The position numbers and the translations under genes were made by a program. Shown here one piece after another: positions 26,718 to 36,634 of a DNA stretch of 64,000 nt (position 1 is its first letter; each line of letters starts with the position of its first letter). The stretch comes from Variovorax sp. ZS18.2.2. GTDB taxonomy: Bacteria > Pseudomonadota > Gammaproteobacteria > Burkholderiales > Burkholderiaceae_C. Below the pieces are notes generated by a model. The model worked only from the letters and a program-made list of their open reading frames with translations. It searched no databases and was not told the origin of the DNA. The stretch covers positions 930,001 through 994,000 of the forward strand of contig NZ_JANLNM010000001.1 of assembly GCF_024701975.1 (NCBI RefSeq). The letters are read 5' to 3'.

Positions 26718-26735
26718 GCCGCGCGGCTCACTCGC
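26710..26735. terminator. Perfect 26-bp palindrome between convergent genes
   Basis: A 13-base arm and its exact reverse complement, centred at 26722/26723, span the stop of the small secreted gene and end 3 bp before the stop of the beta-glucosidase gene. It would act on both transcripts. No T-run is present on either side. Confidence 0.6.
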
Positions 26736-26738
26736 GCC

Positions 26739-29018
26739 TCACTCGCGGGTTAGCACGAAGCGCTTTCGGATGCCGCCCGCGGCCGAAGGCGCCACCCACA
26801 GGTCGAACTCGCCCGGCTCGACCACGGGCTTCATGTCGCGGCCGATGAATTCCATGTCGGCCGCGGTGAGCGTGAACTCGACCACCTTCGACGTGCCCGG
26901 ATCGATGCGCACCTTCTGGAAGCCCTTGAGCTCGCGCACCGGCCGCGTCACGCTTGCGGCGCGTTCGGACAGATAGAGCTGCACCACCTCCTCGGCCTCG
27001 CGCATGCCGGTGTTGGTGACGGTGGCGCGCACGCGCAGCGTGCCGCCCATCGTCATGCGCTCCTGGCTCAGCTCGACGTCGTCGTAGCGCACGGGCGCGT
27101 AGCCGATGCCGAAGCCGAAGGGGTAGAGCGCTTCGTTCGTCGCATCGAGGTAGCGCGTCTTGAACGATGTGCCCGGTGCGCCTTCGGGCGAAGGCCGGCC
27201 GGTGCGCTTGTGGGCGTAGTAGTAGGGCACCTGGCCCGCCGTCTGCGGAAAGCTCACCGGCAGGCGGCCCGAGGGGTTGAAGTCGCCGAACACCACGTCG
27301 GCGATGCCGTGGCCCGTCTGCACGCCGAGGAACCAGGTCACCAGGATGGCGCGCGCATTGCGCACCGCGCCCTTGAGCGCCATCGCGCGGCCGTTGCTCA
27401 ACAGCACGACCACCGGCTTGCCGGTCGCGGCCACGGCCTCCGCCAGGTCCTGCTGCGGCTGCGGCAGGCCGATGTCGCTGCGCGAACGCGACTCGCCCGA
27501 CATCTTCTGGCTTTCGCCGATGGCCAGCACCACCACGTCGGCATCGCGTGCGGCGGCCACTGCGGCCTCGATGCCGCCGGGCAGCGGCGACTCGACGTTC
27601 GAGCCGCGCGCGATCGTCACGGACGAACCGGCGCCCAGTGCGGCGCGCAGCCCTTCGTCGATGCCCACCGGCGCCGACTGGCCCGGGAACAGGCTCCACG
27701 AACCCATCAGGTCCTTGGTGCCTTCGGAGAACGGCCCGATCAGCGCGATCTTCGTGCCGGCCTTGGGCAGCGGCAGCAGCTTGGCCTCGTTCTTCAGCAT
27801 GACGATGGAGCGGCGCGCGTCCTCCCGGGCGAGCGCGATGAACTCGGGGTTCTCGGGGCGCTGGGCGGCCGGCGTTCCGTCGAGGCCGCGGAACGGGTCG
27901 TCGAAGAGGCCCAGCTTCTGCTTGACGTGCAGCACGCGGCGCACCGCCTCGTCGAGCCGCGCCATCGGCACTTCGCCGGAGGCCACGAGGTCGGGCAGGT
28001 AGCGCATGTAGAGCCCGCTCTGCATGCTCACGTCGGTGCCGGCCATGAAGGCCTGTTTGGCGGCCTCGCGGCTGTTGGCGGCATAGCCGTGCTCGATGAG
28101 TTCCTCGTCGGCCGTGAAGTCGGAGACCACGAAGCCCTTGAACTTCCATTCGTCGCGCAGCACGCCGGTGAGCAGTGCGCGGTTGGCGGTCGAGGGGATG
28201 CCGCCGATTTCGTTGAAGGCGCTCATGACCGAGAGCGCGCCCGCGTCGATGGCCGCGCGGAACGGCGGCAGGTAGACCTCGCGCAGCGTGCGCTCGGAGA
28301 TGTCGCTGCTGTTGTAGTCCAGCCCGCCCTCGGCCGCGCCGTAGGCCGCGAAGTGCTTGGGCGTGGCGAGCATCGAATCGGCGTTCGAGAGATTGCTGCC
28401 CTGGAAGCCGCGCACGCGCGCCGCCGCGAACTGGCGCGCGAGGTACGGGTCTTCGCCCACGCCCTCGAGGCCGCGGCCCCAGCGCGCATCGCGCGCGATG
28501 TCGACCATCGGCGCAAAGGTCCAGCGAAAGCCGTCGGCCGTGGCCTCGACCGCCGCCGCGCGCGTGGTGCGCTCGGCCAGCGCAGGCTCCCAGCTGGAGG
28601 CCTCGGCCAATGGCATCGCGAAGATGGTGCGAAAGCCGTGGATCACGTCGGCGCCGAAGATCAGCGGAATGCCCAGCCGCGATTCGCGCACCGCAACCTG
28701 CTGCAGCCGCAGCTTGCCTTCGAGGCCCGCGTTGTTGAAAAGGCCGGTGACGCGCCCGGCGCGCACGTCGGCCGTTTCCTGCTGGCCGTTGCGCCAGGCG
28801 GTCTGCGGGTTGTTCGGGATGTTGATGTCCGCGGGGCCGTAGAGGCTGAGCTGGCCGGCTTTTTCCTCGACCGTCATGCGCGCGATCAGCGATTCGATGC
28901 GCGCATCCGCCACGTCGGCGGGCGTGGGGTCACCCGGGGCGGAGGCGGCGAAGGCAGAGGGAAGGAAGCCGGAGGAGAGGGAGAGGAGGGCGGCGAGCGC
29001 CGCTTTTCGAACGTGCAT
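26739..29018 (-). CDS. bglX: Periplasmic beta-glucosidase, GH3 family (BglX-like)
   Basis: A 759-residue secreted glycosidase with a signal peptide ending AFAAS. The N-terminal GH3 barrel has DVIHGFRTIFAMPLAEAS, the KHFAAYG block and the nucleophile Asp300 in GFVVSDFTADEE. The second alpha/beta domain (IALIGPFSEG, VVVLAIGESQKMSGES) and a C-terminal fibronectin-III-like domain (RVRATVTNTGMREAEEVVQLYL) complete the usual BglX order and length. It releases glucose from beta-linked oligosaccharides in the periplasm. It stands alone; the gene on the left converges on it. Confidence 0.94.
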   Translation of the reverse strand: MHVRKAALAALLSLSSGFLPSAFAASAPGDPTPADVADARIESLIARMTVEEKAGQLSLYGPADINIPNNPQTAWRNGQQETADVRAGRVTGLFNNAGLEGKLRLQQVAVRESRLGIPLIFGADVIHGFRTIFAMPLAEASSWEPALAERTTRAAAVEATADGFRWTFAPMVDIARDARWGRGLEGVGEDPYLARQFAAARVRGFQGSNLSNADSMLATPKHFAAYGAAEGGLDYNSSDISERTLREVYLPPFRAAIDAGALSVMSAFNEIGGIPSTANRALLTGVLRDEWKFKGFVVSDFTADEELIEHGYAANSREAAKQAFMAGTDVSMQSGLYMRYLPDLVASGEVPMARLDEAVRRVLHVKQKLGLFDDPFRGLDGTPAAQRPENPEFIALAREDARRSIVMLKNEAKLLPLPKAGTKIALIGPFSEGTKDLMGSWSLFPGQSAPVGIDEGLRAALGAGSSVTIARGSNVESPLPGGIEAAVAAARDADVVVLAIGESQKMSGESRSRSDIGLPQPQQDLAEAVAATGKPVVVLLSNGRAMALKGAVRNARAILVTWFLGVQTGHGIADVVFGDFNPSGRLPVSFPQTAGQVPYYYAHKRTGRPSPEGAPGTSFKTRYLDATNEALYPFGFGIGYAPVRYDDVELSQERMTMGGTLRVRATVTNTGMREAEEVVQLYLSERAASVTRPVRELKGFQKVRIDPGTSKVVEFTLTAADMEFIGRDMKPVVEPGEFDLWVAPSAAGGIRKRFVLTRE

Positions 29019-29112
29019 GGCCTCCTATTCTGCAGACAACGCGCCTGGCCCCCGGCCAGCGGGTTTCCGTCGTGGCCGTAGGGCTATGTCTGACCCGGCC
29101 CCTTTACTCCGC

Positions 29113-30081
29113 TTACTCGGCCGTCGCACCGGCTTCTTTCGCCACCTTGACCCACTTGGTCGTCTCCGTGCCGATGAAGGTCGCGAGCTCCGCGGGCTTC
29201 ATGTTCCCGGCCGTCACGCCCTGCTCCTCGAAGCGCTTGACCACATCGGACTGCTGCACCGCGCGGGCCAGTTCGGTGTTCAGGCGCTGCACGATCTCGG
29301 GCGGCGTGCCGTGCGGCGCCATCAGCGCGAACCACGTCGTCATGTCGTAGCCCTTGAGGCCCGCCTCGTCGAGCGTGGGCACGCCGGGGTAGGCGGGCGA
29401 ACGCGTCTTCGTCGTCACGGCCAGCGCATGCACCTTGCCCGCGTGGATGTGCGGCGAGGCCGAGGGGCTGGTCTCGATGGCCATCTGGATCTGCCCGCCC
29501 ATCAGGTCGACCATCATCGGCGCGCCGCCCTTGTAGGGCACGTGCACGATGTCGGTTTTCGTCATCGAGCGGAACAGCTCGCCCGAGATGTGCTCGGTGC
29601 TGCCGTTGCCGGCCGAGCCGAAGTTGACCTTGCCCGGGTTGGCCTTGATGTACGCCACGAGCTCGGCCACCGTCTTGGCGGGCACCTTGTCGTTGACGAT
29701 CAGCACGTTGGGCGTGGAGGCCACGAGTGCGACCGGATCGAAGTCGCGCTGGAAGTCGTAGGCGAGCCTCTTGTAGAGGCCCGGCGCGATCGAGTGCGCG
29801 ATGGTGGCGAGGAACAGCGTGTAGCCGTCGGCCGGCGCCTTCGCGGCGATGGTTGCGCCCACGGTGCCGCCCGCGCCGCCGCGGTTGTCGATGATCACGG
29901 GTTGCTTGAGCGATTCCGAGAGCTTCTGGCCCACGGTGCGCGCGACGATGTCGGTGGTGCCGCCGGCCACGAACGGGACGACGAGGGTGATGGGTTTGGT
30001 GGGCCAGTCGGCGGCAGAGGCTGTGCCTGCGGCGAGCAGCAGCGTGGCGGCGGCGGTGCGGAGAAAAGTGTTGCGGTTCAT
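29113..30081 (-). CDS. Bug-family (tripartite tricarboxylate) substrate-binding protein 1
   Basis: A 322-residue periplasmic protein with a signal ending GTASAA. Bug-family features: WPTKPITLVVPFVAGGTTDIVARTVGQKL, VIIDNRGGAGGTVGATIAAKAPADGYTL and HVPYKGGAPMMVDLMGGQIQ. Such proteins bind carboxylates for TctAB-type transporters or, as orphans, act as extracytoplasmic sensors. No TctAB genes are adjacent. It is last in a minus-strand run after a D-2-hydroxyacid dehydrogenase and a second Bug protein. Confidence 0.92.
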   Translation of the reverse strand: MNRNTFLRTAAATLLLAAGTASAADWPTKPITLVVPFVAGGTTDIVARTVGQKLSESLKQPVIIDNRGGAGGTVGATIAAKAPADGYTLFLATIAHSIAPGLYKRLAYDFQRDFDPVALVASTPNVLIVNDKVPAKTVAELVAYIKANPGKVNFGSAGNGSTEHISGELFRSMTKTDIVHVPYKGGAPMMVDLMGGQIQMAIETSPSASPHIHAGKVHALAVTTKTRSPAYPGVPTLDEAGLKGYDMTTWFALMAPHGTPPEIVQRLNTELARAVQQSDVVKRFEEQGVTAGNMKPAELATFIGTETTKWVKVAKEAGATAE

Positions 30082-30123
30082 GGTCGTGAGGTCTTGGTGT
30101 TGTTGTTGGAAGAGGGATTGGCG

Positions 30124-31086
30124 TCAGGCCACGCGGTTCAGCAGCGGCTGGCCTTCGTTCCAGCGTTTCAGGTTGTCGAGGAAGAGCGCAGCGACACGCG
30201 CCTCGTTGCCGTCCGAATGGCCGGCGGTGTGGGGCGTGACGATCACGTTCGGCATGTCCCACAGCGGGGAATCGGATGGCAGGGGCTCGTGCGCGAACAC
30301 GTCGAGGTAGGCGCCCGAGAGCGCGCCGCTGCGGAGGGCTGCGATCAACGCGGGCTCGTCGACGACTTCGCCGCGCGAGACGTTCACCAGCCTCGCACCG
30401 GGCGGCAACAGGGCGAGCGCGGCCGCATCGACGAGACCCCGCGTGCGCTCGGTCAACGGGCAGGCGAGCAGCAGCCAGTCGGCGCGCGGCAGCACGGTGT
30501 GGAGGTCCTCGAAGCGCACGCTGTTTTCGGCGCTCGCGGTGCTGCGCACAGCCACCACGCGCAGACCCAACGCAGAGAGCAACGCGCCGAGGCCTTGCCC
30601 GATCGGTCCCCAGCCGACGATCACCGCCGTCTGGCCCGCCAGGTCGCGCGGCAAGCCGCTGCCCACGAGCGGCGCCCAGGTCTTCTCGCGCTGCGCCGCA
30701 AGCAGTTGCGGGAAGCAGCGCGCCAGCATCAGCACGCCGGCAAGCGCCGTCTGCACGACCACGCCGGAATTGGCGCCCGACGAAGTCGTCACCTCCACGC
30801 CGCGCGCACGCAGCTCGCCGTACACGGGCCGGTCGGCACCCGCCGAATGCGCATGCACCCAGCGCAGCGATGGCGCGTTGCGCAAGGCATCGTGAAACTG
30901 CTGCGTATCGGGCAGCACCTGATGCTTGGTCGAAAGGCCGGTAACGTCGCGCGAGACGAAGGCGATGTCCGCATCGTCCCCGGGGTTCACCGCCACGTAG
31001 GCGCGGTTGCCGAGCGCTTCGGTCAAACCCGCGCCGGCCTGCCGCTCGGCCGCGGGTGTCATCAGGATGCGCAGCGGCGAAGTCAT
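30124..31086 (-). CDS. D-2-hydroxyacid dehydrogenase
   Basis: A 320-residue NAD(P)-dependent dehydrogenase. The Rossmann motif is AVIVGWGPIGQGLGALLSALG; the catalytic Arg is in LVNVSRGEVVDE, Glu in YLDVFAHEPLP and His in VTPHTAGHSDGN. These fit the family that interconverts 2-oxo acids and D-2-hydroxy acids. ATG 31086 overlaps the stop of the upstream Bug gene as ATGA, so the two are translationally coupled. It probably processes a hydroxyacid imported or made by this block. Confidence 0.9.
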   Translation of the reverse strand: MTSPLRILMTPAAERQAGAGLTEALGNRAYVAVNPGDDADIAFVSRDVTGLSTKHQVLPDTQQFHDALRNAPSLRWVHAHSAGADRPVYGELRARGVEVTTSSGANSGVVVQTALAGVLMLARCFPQLLAAQREKTWAPLVGSGLPRDLAGQTAVIVGWGPIGQGLGALLSALGLRVVAVRSTASAENSVRFEDLHTVLPRADWLLLACPLTERTRGLVDAAALALLPPGARLVNVSRGEVVDEPALIAALRSGALSGAYLDVFAHEPLPSDSPLWDMPNVIVTPHTAGHSDGNEARVAALFLDNLKRWNEGQPLLNRVA

Positions 31087-32081
31087 TCCGCCGTTGCGCC
31101 CGATTCGCGCACGATCACTTTCCACTTGTCGTACTCCTGCCGCGTGAATTTGCCGAACTGTTCGGGCGTGCCGCCGACCGGGTCCGCGCCCTCGCGGATC
31201 ATCTGCGCTTCCAGCGAAGGCAGCGCGTCGTTCACCGATTTGTTGAGCAAAGCGATCACCGGTGCCGGCGTGCCCTTGGGCGCGAAGAAGCCGAACCACG
31301 AGCCGGCCGAGAAACCCGCAAAGCCCTTCTCGGCCACCGTCGGCACGTCGGGCAGCGAACGCGAGCGCTTCAGGCTGCTCACCGCAATCGCGCGCAGTTT
31401 GCCCGCGCGGATGTGCGGGATCACCGAGGGAATGGTCGCGAACATGAACTGGATGCGCCCCGCGAGCAGGTCGGTCAGCGCGTTGGCGCCCTTGTAGGGC
31501 ACGTGCAGCGTCTCCGCGCCGATGCGCTTGCTGAGCATGTAGCTCGACAGGTGCGAGGAGGTGCCGATGCCCGTCGAGCCGTAGTTCAGCTTGTTGGGGT
31601 TGGCCTTGGCGTAGGCGATGAACTCTTCCATCGTCCTGGCGGGTACCTCGGGGTTCACGACCAGCACGTTGGGCACGTCGGCGATCTGCACCACCGGCAC
31701 GAGGTCGGCGAGCGGGTCGTAGGTCATGTTCTTGTAGAGCGTCTGGTTCACGGCCATCGGGCCGACCGAATTGACGATGAGCGTGTAGCCATCGGCCGGC
31801 GCGCGCACCACGAACTCGGTGCCGATGTTGCCGCCGCCGCCCGGCTTGTTGTCGATGACGAAGGGCTGGCCCAGCTTCTCGGACATCTGCTGCGTGACGG
31901 CGCGCGCGAGGATGTCGGTGGTGCCGCCCGCGGTGAAGGCGACGACCACGCGCACGGGCTTGCTGGGGTACGCGGATTGCGCCTGGGCATGGGGCGCGGC
32001 ACCAAGGCCGATTGCCAGCAGCGCGGCGACTGCTGCGCCCATGAGCGTTTGCAGGAGGGGAAGGGGTTTGTCTCGGCTCAT
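31083..32081 (-). CDS. Bug-family substrate-binding protein 2
   Basis: A 332-residue periplasmic binding protein with a signal ending HAQAQS. It has AYPSKPVRVVVAFTAGGTTDILARAVTQQM, FVIDNKPGGGGNIGTEFVVRAPADGYTL and HVPYKGANALTDLLAGRIQ. It is clearly related to, but different from, the Bug protein at 29113. ATG 32081 is chosen. It overlaps the dehydrogenase by 4 bp and follows the class II aldolase, so it belongs to the same catabolic unit. Confidence 0.92.
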   Translation of the reverse strand: MSRDKPLPLLQTLMGAAVAALLAIGLGAAPHAQAQSAYPSKPVRVVVAFTAGGTTDILARAVTQQMSEKLGQPFVIDNKPGGGGNIGTEFVVRAPADGYTLIVNSVGPMAVNQTLYKNMTYDPLADLVPVVQIADVPNVLVVNPEVPARTMEEFIAYAKANPNKLNYGSTGIGTSSHLSSYMLSKRIGAETLHVPYKGANALTDLLAGRIQFMFATIPSVIPHIRAGKLRAIAVSSLKRSRSLPDVPTVAEKGFAGFSAGSWFGFFAPKGTPAPVIALLNKSVNDALPSLEAQMIREGADPVGGTPEQFGKFTRQEYDKWKVIVRESGATAE

Positions 32082-32125
32082 TCTTATGTCCTGAAAGTGT
32101 TCTTCGTAGCGAAAAAGGAGCGCGG

Positions 32126-32914
32126 TCAGTCGCGAAAGCCCGGGTCCATGCGATCCAGCTTGCGCAGCAGCGCGGGCCATTCCATGAGCCCGTAGGGGCG
32201 GCGGGTGCCGGGCTGGTAGTTGTTCCAGGTTTCTTCGAGCACGTCTTGCGGCACGGCCTTCAGCGGCGTGTTGCACGACATCGCGCCGATCTGCGCGCGG
32301 CAGGCCAGCTCGAGCCGGTGCATCCAGTTGAAGGCCTCGCCCACGCTGCGGCCCACCACGAGCGCACCGTGGTTGCGGAAGATCACGGCCTCGCTCTGCC
32401 CGAGGTCGGCGAGCAGCGAGGCTTGCTCTTCGGTGTTCAGCACCACGCCCTGGTACTCGTGGTAGCCGATCTTCAGGAAGCGCATGGCCGTCTGCGTGAG
32501 CGGCAGCAGCCCGCATTCGAGCGAAGACACCGCCATCGACGCCCAGCTGTGCGTGTGGATCACGCAGGCCACGTCGGGCCGCGCGGCATGCACCGCGCTG
32601 TGGATCACGTAGCCGGCCTTGTTGATGCCGTAGTTCAGCTCGCCGAAGTCGGGCGACGAGAGGATGCGGCCGTCGGCATCGACCTTGATGAGGCTGGACG
32701 CGGTGATCTCCTCGTACATCATCCCGTAGGGGTTGATGAGGAACGCGCCGTGCTCGCCGGGCACGTGCGAGGAGATGTGGTTGGCCATCATGTCCGACAT
32801 GCCGTACAGGTCGACCAGCCGGTAGCAGGCGGCCAGGTCGATGCGGGCCTGCCATTCGGCAGCGGAGCACTTGTCCTTCATGGAGGGGATCTGGAGCACG
32901 CCAGGGTTCGTCAT
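32126..32914 (-). CDS. Class II aldolase/adducin-family protein 1
   Basis: A 262-residue zinc-dependent aldolase-fold protein. The start AAEWQARIDLAACYRLVDLYG, the ligand region FLINPYG, the zinc-binding HTHSWASMAVS and the later FRNHGALVVG match the class II aldolase/adducin family. Known relatives cleave sugar phosphates or decarboxylate or cleave hydroxyacids. It shares the order of motifs with the aldolase at 37614 in the same block, indicating related but separate roles. It follows tcuB and precedes the Bug protein 2 gene. Confidence 0.9.
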   Translation of the reverse strand: MTNPGVLQIPSMKDKCSAAEWQARIDLAACYRLVDLYGMSDMMANHISSHVPGEHGAFLINPYGMMYEEITASSLIKVDADGRILSSPDFGELNYGINKAGYVIHSAVHAARPDVACVIHTHSWASMAVSSLECGLLPLTQTAMRFLKIGYHEYQGVVLNTEEQASLLADLGQSEAVIFRNHGALVVGRSVGEAFNWMHRLELACRAQIGAMSCNTPLKAVPQDVLEETWNNYQPGTRRPYGLMEWPALLRKLDRMDPGFRD

Positions 32915-32955
32915 CGTGGGGTTCCTTTCAATGTCGGGTGGGGTGTAGCGTGGGT

Positions 32956-34191
32956 TCAATCGGCGCCCAGCTGCAGGCGGCTGGGCAGGCGTTTCTCGAT
33001 CGCGAACTTCAGGAGCGCTGCCGAGCGGAAGATGCCGTGCGCGAACTTGCCGTAGGGCAGCGTGAGGAAGAGCGCCATCACCACGCCCAGGTGCACTGCC
33101 AGCAGCAGCGCCATGAAGCTCGTGTCGCGCCATGCGAGGAGCGCGAGGCCCGTCACGCTCGTGAGCAGCAGCAGCGCGATGAAGCCGCGGTCCATCGGCC
33201 GCTGCGCCACGTCGCCGTGCGCGGCATTGCGCCGCAGGTTCAGCCACAGGAGGCCGATAGGGCCGACCACGAGGCCGATGCCGCCGGCAGTGCCCAGCAG
33301 CACCGGCAGGCTCGTGAGCGCATAGGGCGCGTGCAGGTCGAACAGGTAGTGGTACAGCGTCGCCACGCAGGTCGAGGCAAAGCACAGCATGAAGCCGTAG
33401 AAGGTGAAGTGGTGGAAGCGCCGGCGCCAGAGCGTGAAGCGGTCGTCCTCGTTGTTGCAGCCTTCGCCGTGGCCGCCGCCCAGGTACTTCAGGCGCAGCG
33501 CGTCGTGCGCCGCTTCGGCACTCGCCGGACCGCGCACGCCCGGCATCGACGGCGCGTTGCCCGGATCGTTCGCGGGCGACACCTCGCGCCAGAAGCTGCG
33601 CACGCCCATGGCCAGCGCGAACATCACGAAGAGGAACACCGCGCCGAACACCAGCGCGAGGAAGTTGTGCGGAAAGATCGCGTAGAAATTGCCCGCGAGT
33701 GGTTCGTGCAGCAGCGAACCCGACATCGCGACGGCCAGCACCAGGAATAGCGCGAGTCCGCCGGCCAGTGCCAGCGCTACCGTGAGCCCGGCCTTCTTGT
33801 AGAGGGCGCCCATCGCGGGCGGCCAGGCGTAGTCGTGGTACGTCTGCATGCGCACCTGCGCCATCGCCTGCGGCACGTTCACCGCGAACTCGTGCGGCGG
33901 CGCGTACTGGCAGGCGTGCAGGCACGAGCCGCAGTTGTGGCAGAGGTTGGCGAGGTAGTGCGTGTCGGCCTTGCCGAATTCGAGCCGGCGCGTCATCGCG
34001 GGGAACACGGCGCAGAAGCCCTCGCAGTAGCGGCAGGCATTGCAGATCTGCAGGATGCGCGCGACCTCGCCCTCGCTGGCGGTCAACGGAAGGGCGGGCT
34101 GGATCGGGATCACGCGCTGCGAAGGCGGTGCGCTGCCGATGCCATCGGCATCCGCACGGGCGCGTGCGACGAGATCAGTGAGCTGCTGCAA
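32956..34191 (-). CDS. tcuB: TcuB-like membrane Fe-S electron-transfer protein
   Basis: A 411-residue protein with two 4Fe-4S sites near the N-terminus ([11 protein letters not shown] and [11 protein letters not shown]) and then six or seven TM segments. This is the TcuB/CitB type, which reoxidises the FADH2 of TcuA and passes electrons to the membrane. The start is a TTG at 34191, chosen because GGAGA lies about 6 bp upstream and no in-frame ATG is nearby; it overlaps the tcuA 3' end by 17 bp. TcuAB of Salmonella oxidises tricarballylate to cis-aconitate. Confidence 0.9.
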   Translation of the reverse strand: MQQLTDLVARARADADGIGSAPPSQRVIPIQPALPLTASEGEVARILQICNACRYCEGFCAVFPAMTRRLEFGKADTHYLANLCHNCGSCLHACQYAPPHEFAVNVPQAMAQVRMQTYHDYAWPPAMGALYKKAGLTVALALAGGLALFLVLAVAMSGSLLHEPLAGNFYAIFPHNFLALVFGAVFLFVMFALAMGVRSFWREVSPANDPGNAPSMPGVRGPASAEAAHDALRLKYLGGGHGEGCNNEDDRFTLWRRRFHHFTFYGFMLCFASTCVATLYHYLFDLHAPYALTSLPVLLGTAGGIGLVVGPIGLLWLNLRRNAAHGDVAQRPMDRGFIALLLLTSVTGLALLAWRDTSFMALLLAVHLGVVMALFLTLPYGKFAHGIFRSAALLKFAIEKRLPSRLQLGAD

Positions 34192-35620
34192 GGGCGGTCT
34201 CCGGGGAATTCTTCGAAATGTTCTTGGCGGCCTTCGCTGCCTTTGCGGCCTGTGTCCCGGCGATGCGGCCGAAGGCCGTGCCGATGCTCATGCCGACGCC
34301 GGCCGTGTAGCCCTTGCCCAGCACGTTGCCGGCCATCATTTCGCCGGCCACGAAGAGGTTGGGGCTCGGCCGTCCGCCGAAGCGCACGGCGGCGGTCTCG
34401 TCCACCTTCAGGCCCAGGTAGGTGAAGGTGATGCCGGGGCGCAGGGGGTACGCGTAGAAGGGCGCGGTGTCCAGCGGGCGCGCCCAGTGCGTCTTGGCGG
34501 GGGCGATGCCTTCGGTGTGGCAATCGTCCAGCGCGGTGTGGTCGAAGCGGCCGACGCGGCACGCGGCGTTGTAGTCCTGCACGGTGCGCACGAACGTGGC
34601 TTCGTCCAGGCCGATCTTCTGCGCCAGCTCGCCCAGCGTATGGGCCTCCGTGCCGGTGAACACCGGCGGCATGAAGCGGCCGACCGCCTTCTGGTCGATG
34701 ACCGACCAGGCGATCTGCCCTGGCTGCTGCGCCACGAGCCGGCCCCAGATCGCATAGCGCTTGGGCCAGAAGTCTTCGCCCTCGTCGTAGAAGCGCTGCG
34801 CGTCGCGGTTGACCACCACGCCGAGCGACACGCAATCGATGCGCGTGCAGATGCCGCCGTCGTAGAGCGGCGCACGCGCATCGATGGCCACCATGTGGCC
34901 CTGCGACGGATCGCCGATGCTGTCGGCACCCGCGGCGATCATGTATTTCAGCAGCACGCCCTGGTTGAAGCGCGTGCCGCGGATGAGGAAGTTGTCGGCC
35001 GGCCATTCGCCGCGCTCGTTCTGGCCCCACGCCTCGCGCAGCCATTCGCGGTTCGATTCGAAGCCGCCCGAGGCGAGCACGCAGCTCCTCGCCTCGATGC
35101 GCTCGCCGGCTTCGGTGCGCACGGCCATGAAGCGGTCGCCGTCGAGTTCGACCGAAGCCACGGGCGTGTCGTAGCGGATCTGCACGCCCAGCTTCTCGGC
35201 GCTGCGGAAATACGCGTTCACCAGCGCCTTGCCGCCGCCCATGAAGAAGGCGTTGGTGCGCGCCACATGCAGCGCGCCCGACAGCGGCGGCTGGAAGTGC
35301 ACGCCGTGGCTGCGCATCCAGTCGCGGCAGTTCGACGAGGCGCGGATCACCAGGCGCGCGAGGTGCTCGTCGGTGAGGCCGCCGGTCACTTTCAGCAGGT
35401 CTTGCCAGTACTCCTCTTCAGGGTAGGCATCGATCAGCACGTCCTGCGGTGCGTCGTGCATGCAGCGCAGGTTGCGGGTGTGCTGCGAATTGCCGCCACG
35501 CCATTCTTTGGGCGAGGCTTCCAGCAGCAGCACCGAAGCGCCGGCCTCGCGCGCCATCAGCGCGGCGCACAGCGCGGCATTGCCGCCACCAACAACCACT
35601 ACGTCTGCCAGTACATCCAT
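34175..35620 (-). CDS. tcuA: TcuA-like FAD-dependent tricarballylate dehydrogenase
   Basis: A 481-residue flavoprotein of the fumarate reductase/succinate dehydrogenase group. The FAD motif is [21 protein letters not shown] near the start. The C-terminal region has [36 protein letters not shown]. The conserved central RGTRFNQG and [17 protein letters not shown] support TcuA. It oxidises tricarballylate or a similar polycarboxylate. ATG 35620 is used; a GTG directly before it fits the AAGGAG spacing slightly better. It is coupled to tcuB. Confidence 0.92.
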   Translation of the reverse strand: MDVLADVVVVGGGNAALCAALMAREAGASVLLLEASPKEWRGGNSQHTRNLRCMHDAPQDVLIDAYPEEEYWQDLLKVTGGLTDEHLARLVIRASSNCRDWMRSHGVHFQPPLSGALHVARTNAFFMGGGKALVNAYFRSAEKLGVQIRYDTPVASVELDGDRFMAVRTEAGERIEARSCVLASGGFESNREWLREAWGQNERGEWPADNFLIRGTRFNQGVLLKYMIAAGADSIGDPSQGHMVAIDARAPLYDGGICTRIDCVSLGVVVNRDAQRFYDEGEDFWPKRYAIWGRLVAQQPGQIAWSVIDQKAVGRFMPPVFTGTEAHTLGELAQKIGLDEATFVRTVQDYNAACRVGRFDHTALDDCHTEGIAPAKTHWARPLDTAPFYAYPLRPGITFTYLGLKVDETAAVRFGGRPSPNLFVAGEMMAGNVLGKGYTAGVGMSIGTAFGRIAGTQAAKAAKAAKNISKNSPETALAAAH

Positions 35621-35706
35621 CACTCGTGGGTCTCCTTGGAATCCAGGAGACTTTAGGGAGCGCGGCCTTCACGCGAAAGGCCGGAAGAGGCAACGGGTGT
35701 TCAGTT

Positions 35707-36627
35707 TTAGTGAAGACTGGCACCGGCCCAGCGCCCTTCGAGCACCAGAGTACGGGCGGTGTCGGCGACCACCACGCGCGCGGCCAGCGCGGCGGGCGAG
35801 AGCTCGTCGTCCGACAGGCTCACGAGCAGGTTGCGGCGGCCGACGTGGGCGTCGCTGATCTGGGTGAGCTCGAGGTCGTCGCGGTCGTGCCGCGCGGTGG
35901 CCGCGCCGGGCTGCACGGTGGCGCCGTAGCCGGCGTGCACTGCGTCCATCAGGAGCGCGAGGCCGTCGACCTCGGCCACGATGCGCGGCGTGACGCGTGC
36001 CCGCAGAAAGGCCGCCATCAGCGTGGCGCGCAGGCCGTGGCTGCCGCTCGGCAGGATCAGCGGCACATCGGCCAATTGGGAGAGGCGCACCTTGTTGCCC
36101 TTGGGGCGCTCGGCCAGCGTCGGCGAGGCGACCACGAAGAGCTTTTCGGCCAGCAGCGGCGACACGCTCCAGCGCCGCGGCGTGTCGGTCTGGAACAGCA
36201 CGGCCAGATCGAGCTGGCGCGCATGCAGCATCGTCGTGAGATGGCCCGAGAGCGCCTCCACCATGTGCAGCCGCACCTCGGGGTAGCGCTCCTGCATCGC
36301 GCGCATCAGCGGCACGCCGAGCACGGTGGCGGTGGTGGGCGCGAGGCCCACGCTCACATGGCCCGACAGGCGCGCCTGCTGCGCCGCGCGCACCGCGTCG
36401 TCGGCATGGCGCAAGGTGAGCTGTGCCTGCTGCAGGAAAGCCAGGCCCGCATCGGTGGGCGTGACGCCCGTCGAGCTGCGCTGCAGGAGGCGCGTGGCGA
36501 GTTCGCTTTCGAGGCGGCTGATCTGCTGGCTCAGCGCCGAGGTGACCACACCCAACTCCACGGCCGCGCGGCCCATGCTGCGCAGTTCGCAGACCTTGAC
36601 GAAGTAGCGCAGTTGCCTCAGTTCCAT
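35707..36627 (-). CDS. LysR-family transcriptional regulator
   Basis: A 306-residue LysR protein. The HTH begins MELRQLRYFVKVCELRSMGRAAVELGVVTSALSQQISRLE. The effector domain has LSGHVSVGLAPTTATVLGVPLM, as in Nac/CysB-like aromatic or nitrogen regulators. It lies between tcuA and the BASS symporter on the same strand, 7 bp after the symporter stop. By position it is the counterpart of TcuR and should control uptake and oxidation genes. Confidence 0.9.
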   Translation of the reverse strand: MELRQLRYFVKVCELRSMGRAAVELGVVTSALSQQISRLESELATRLLQRSSTGVTPTDAGLAFLQQAQLTLRHADDAVRAAQQARLSGHVSVGLAPTTATVLGVPLMRAMQERYPEVRLHMVEALSGHLTTMLHARQLDLAVLFQTDTPRRWSVSPLLAEKLFVVASPTLAERPKGNKVRLSQLADVPLILPSGSHGLRATLMAAFLRARVTPRIVAEVDGLALLMDAVHAGYGATVQPGAATARHDRDDLELTQISDAHVGRRNLLVSLSDDELSPAALAARVVVADTARTLVLEGRWAGASLH

Positions 36628-36634
36628 GCGCGCA

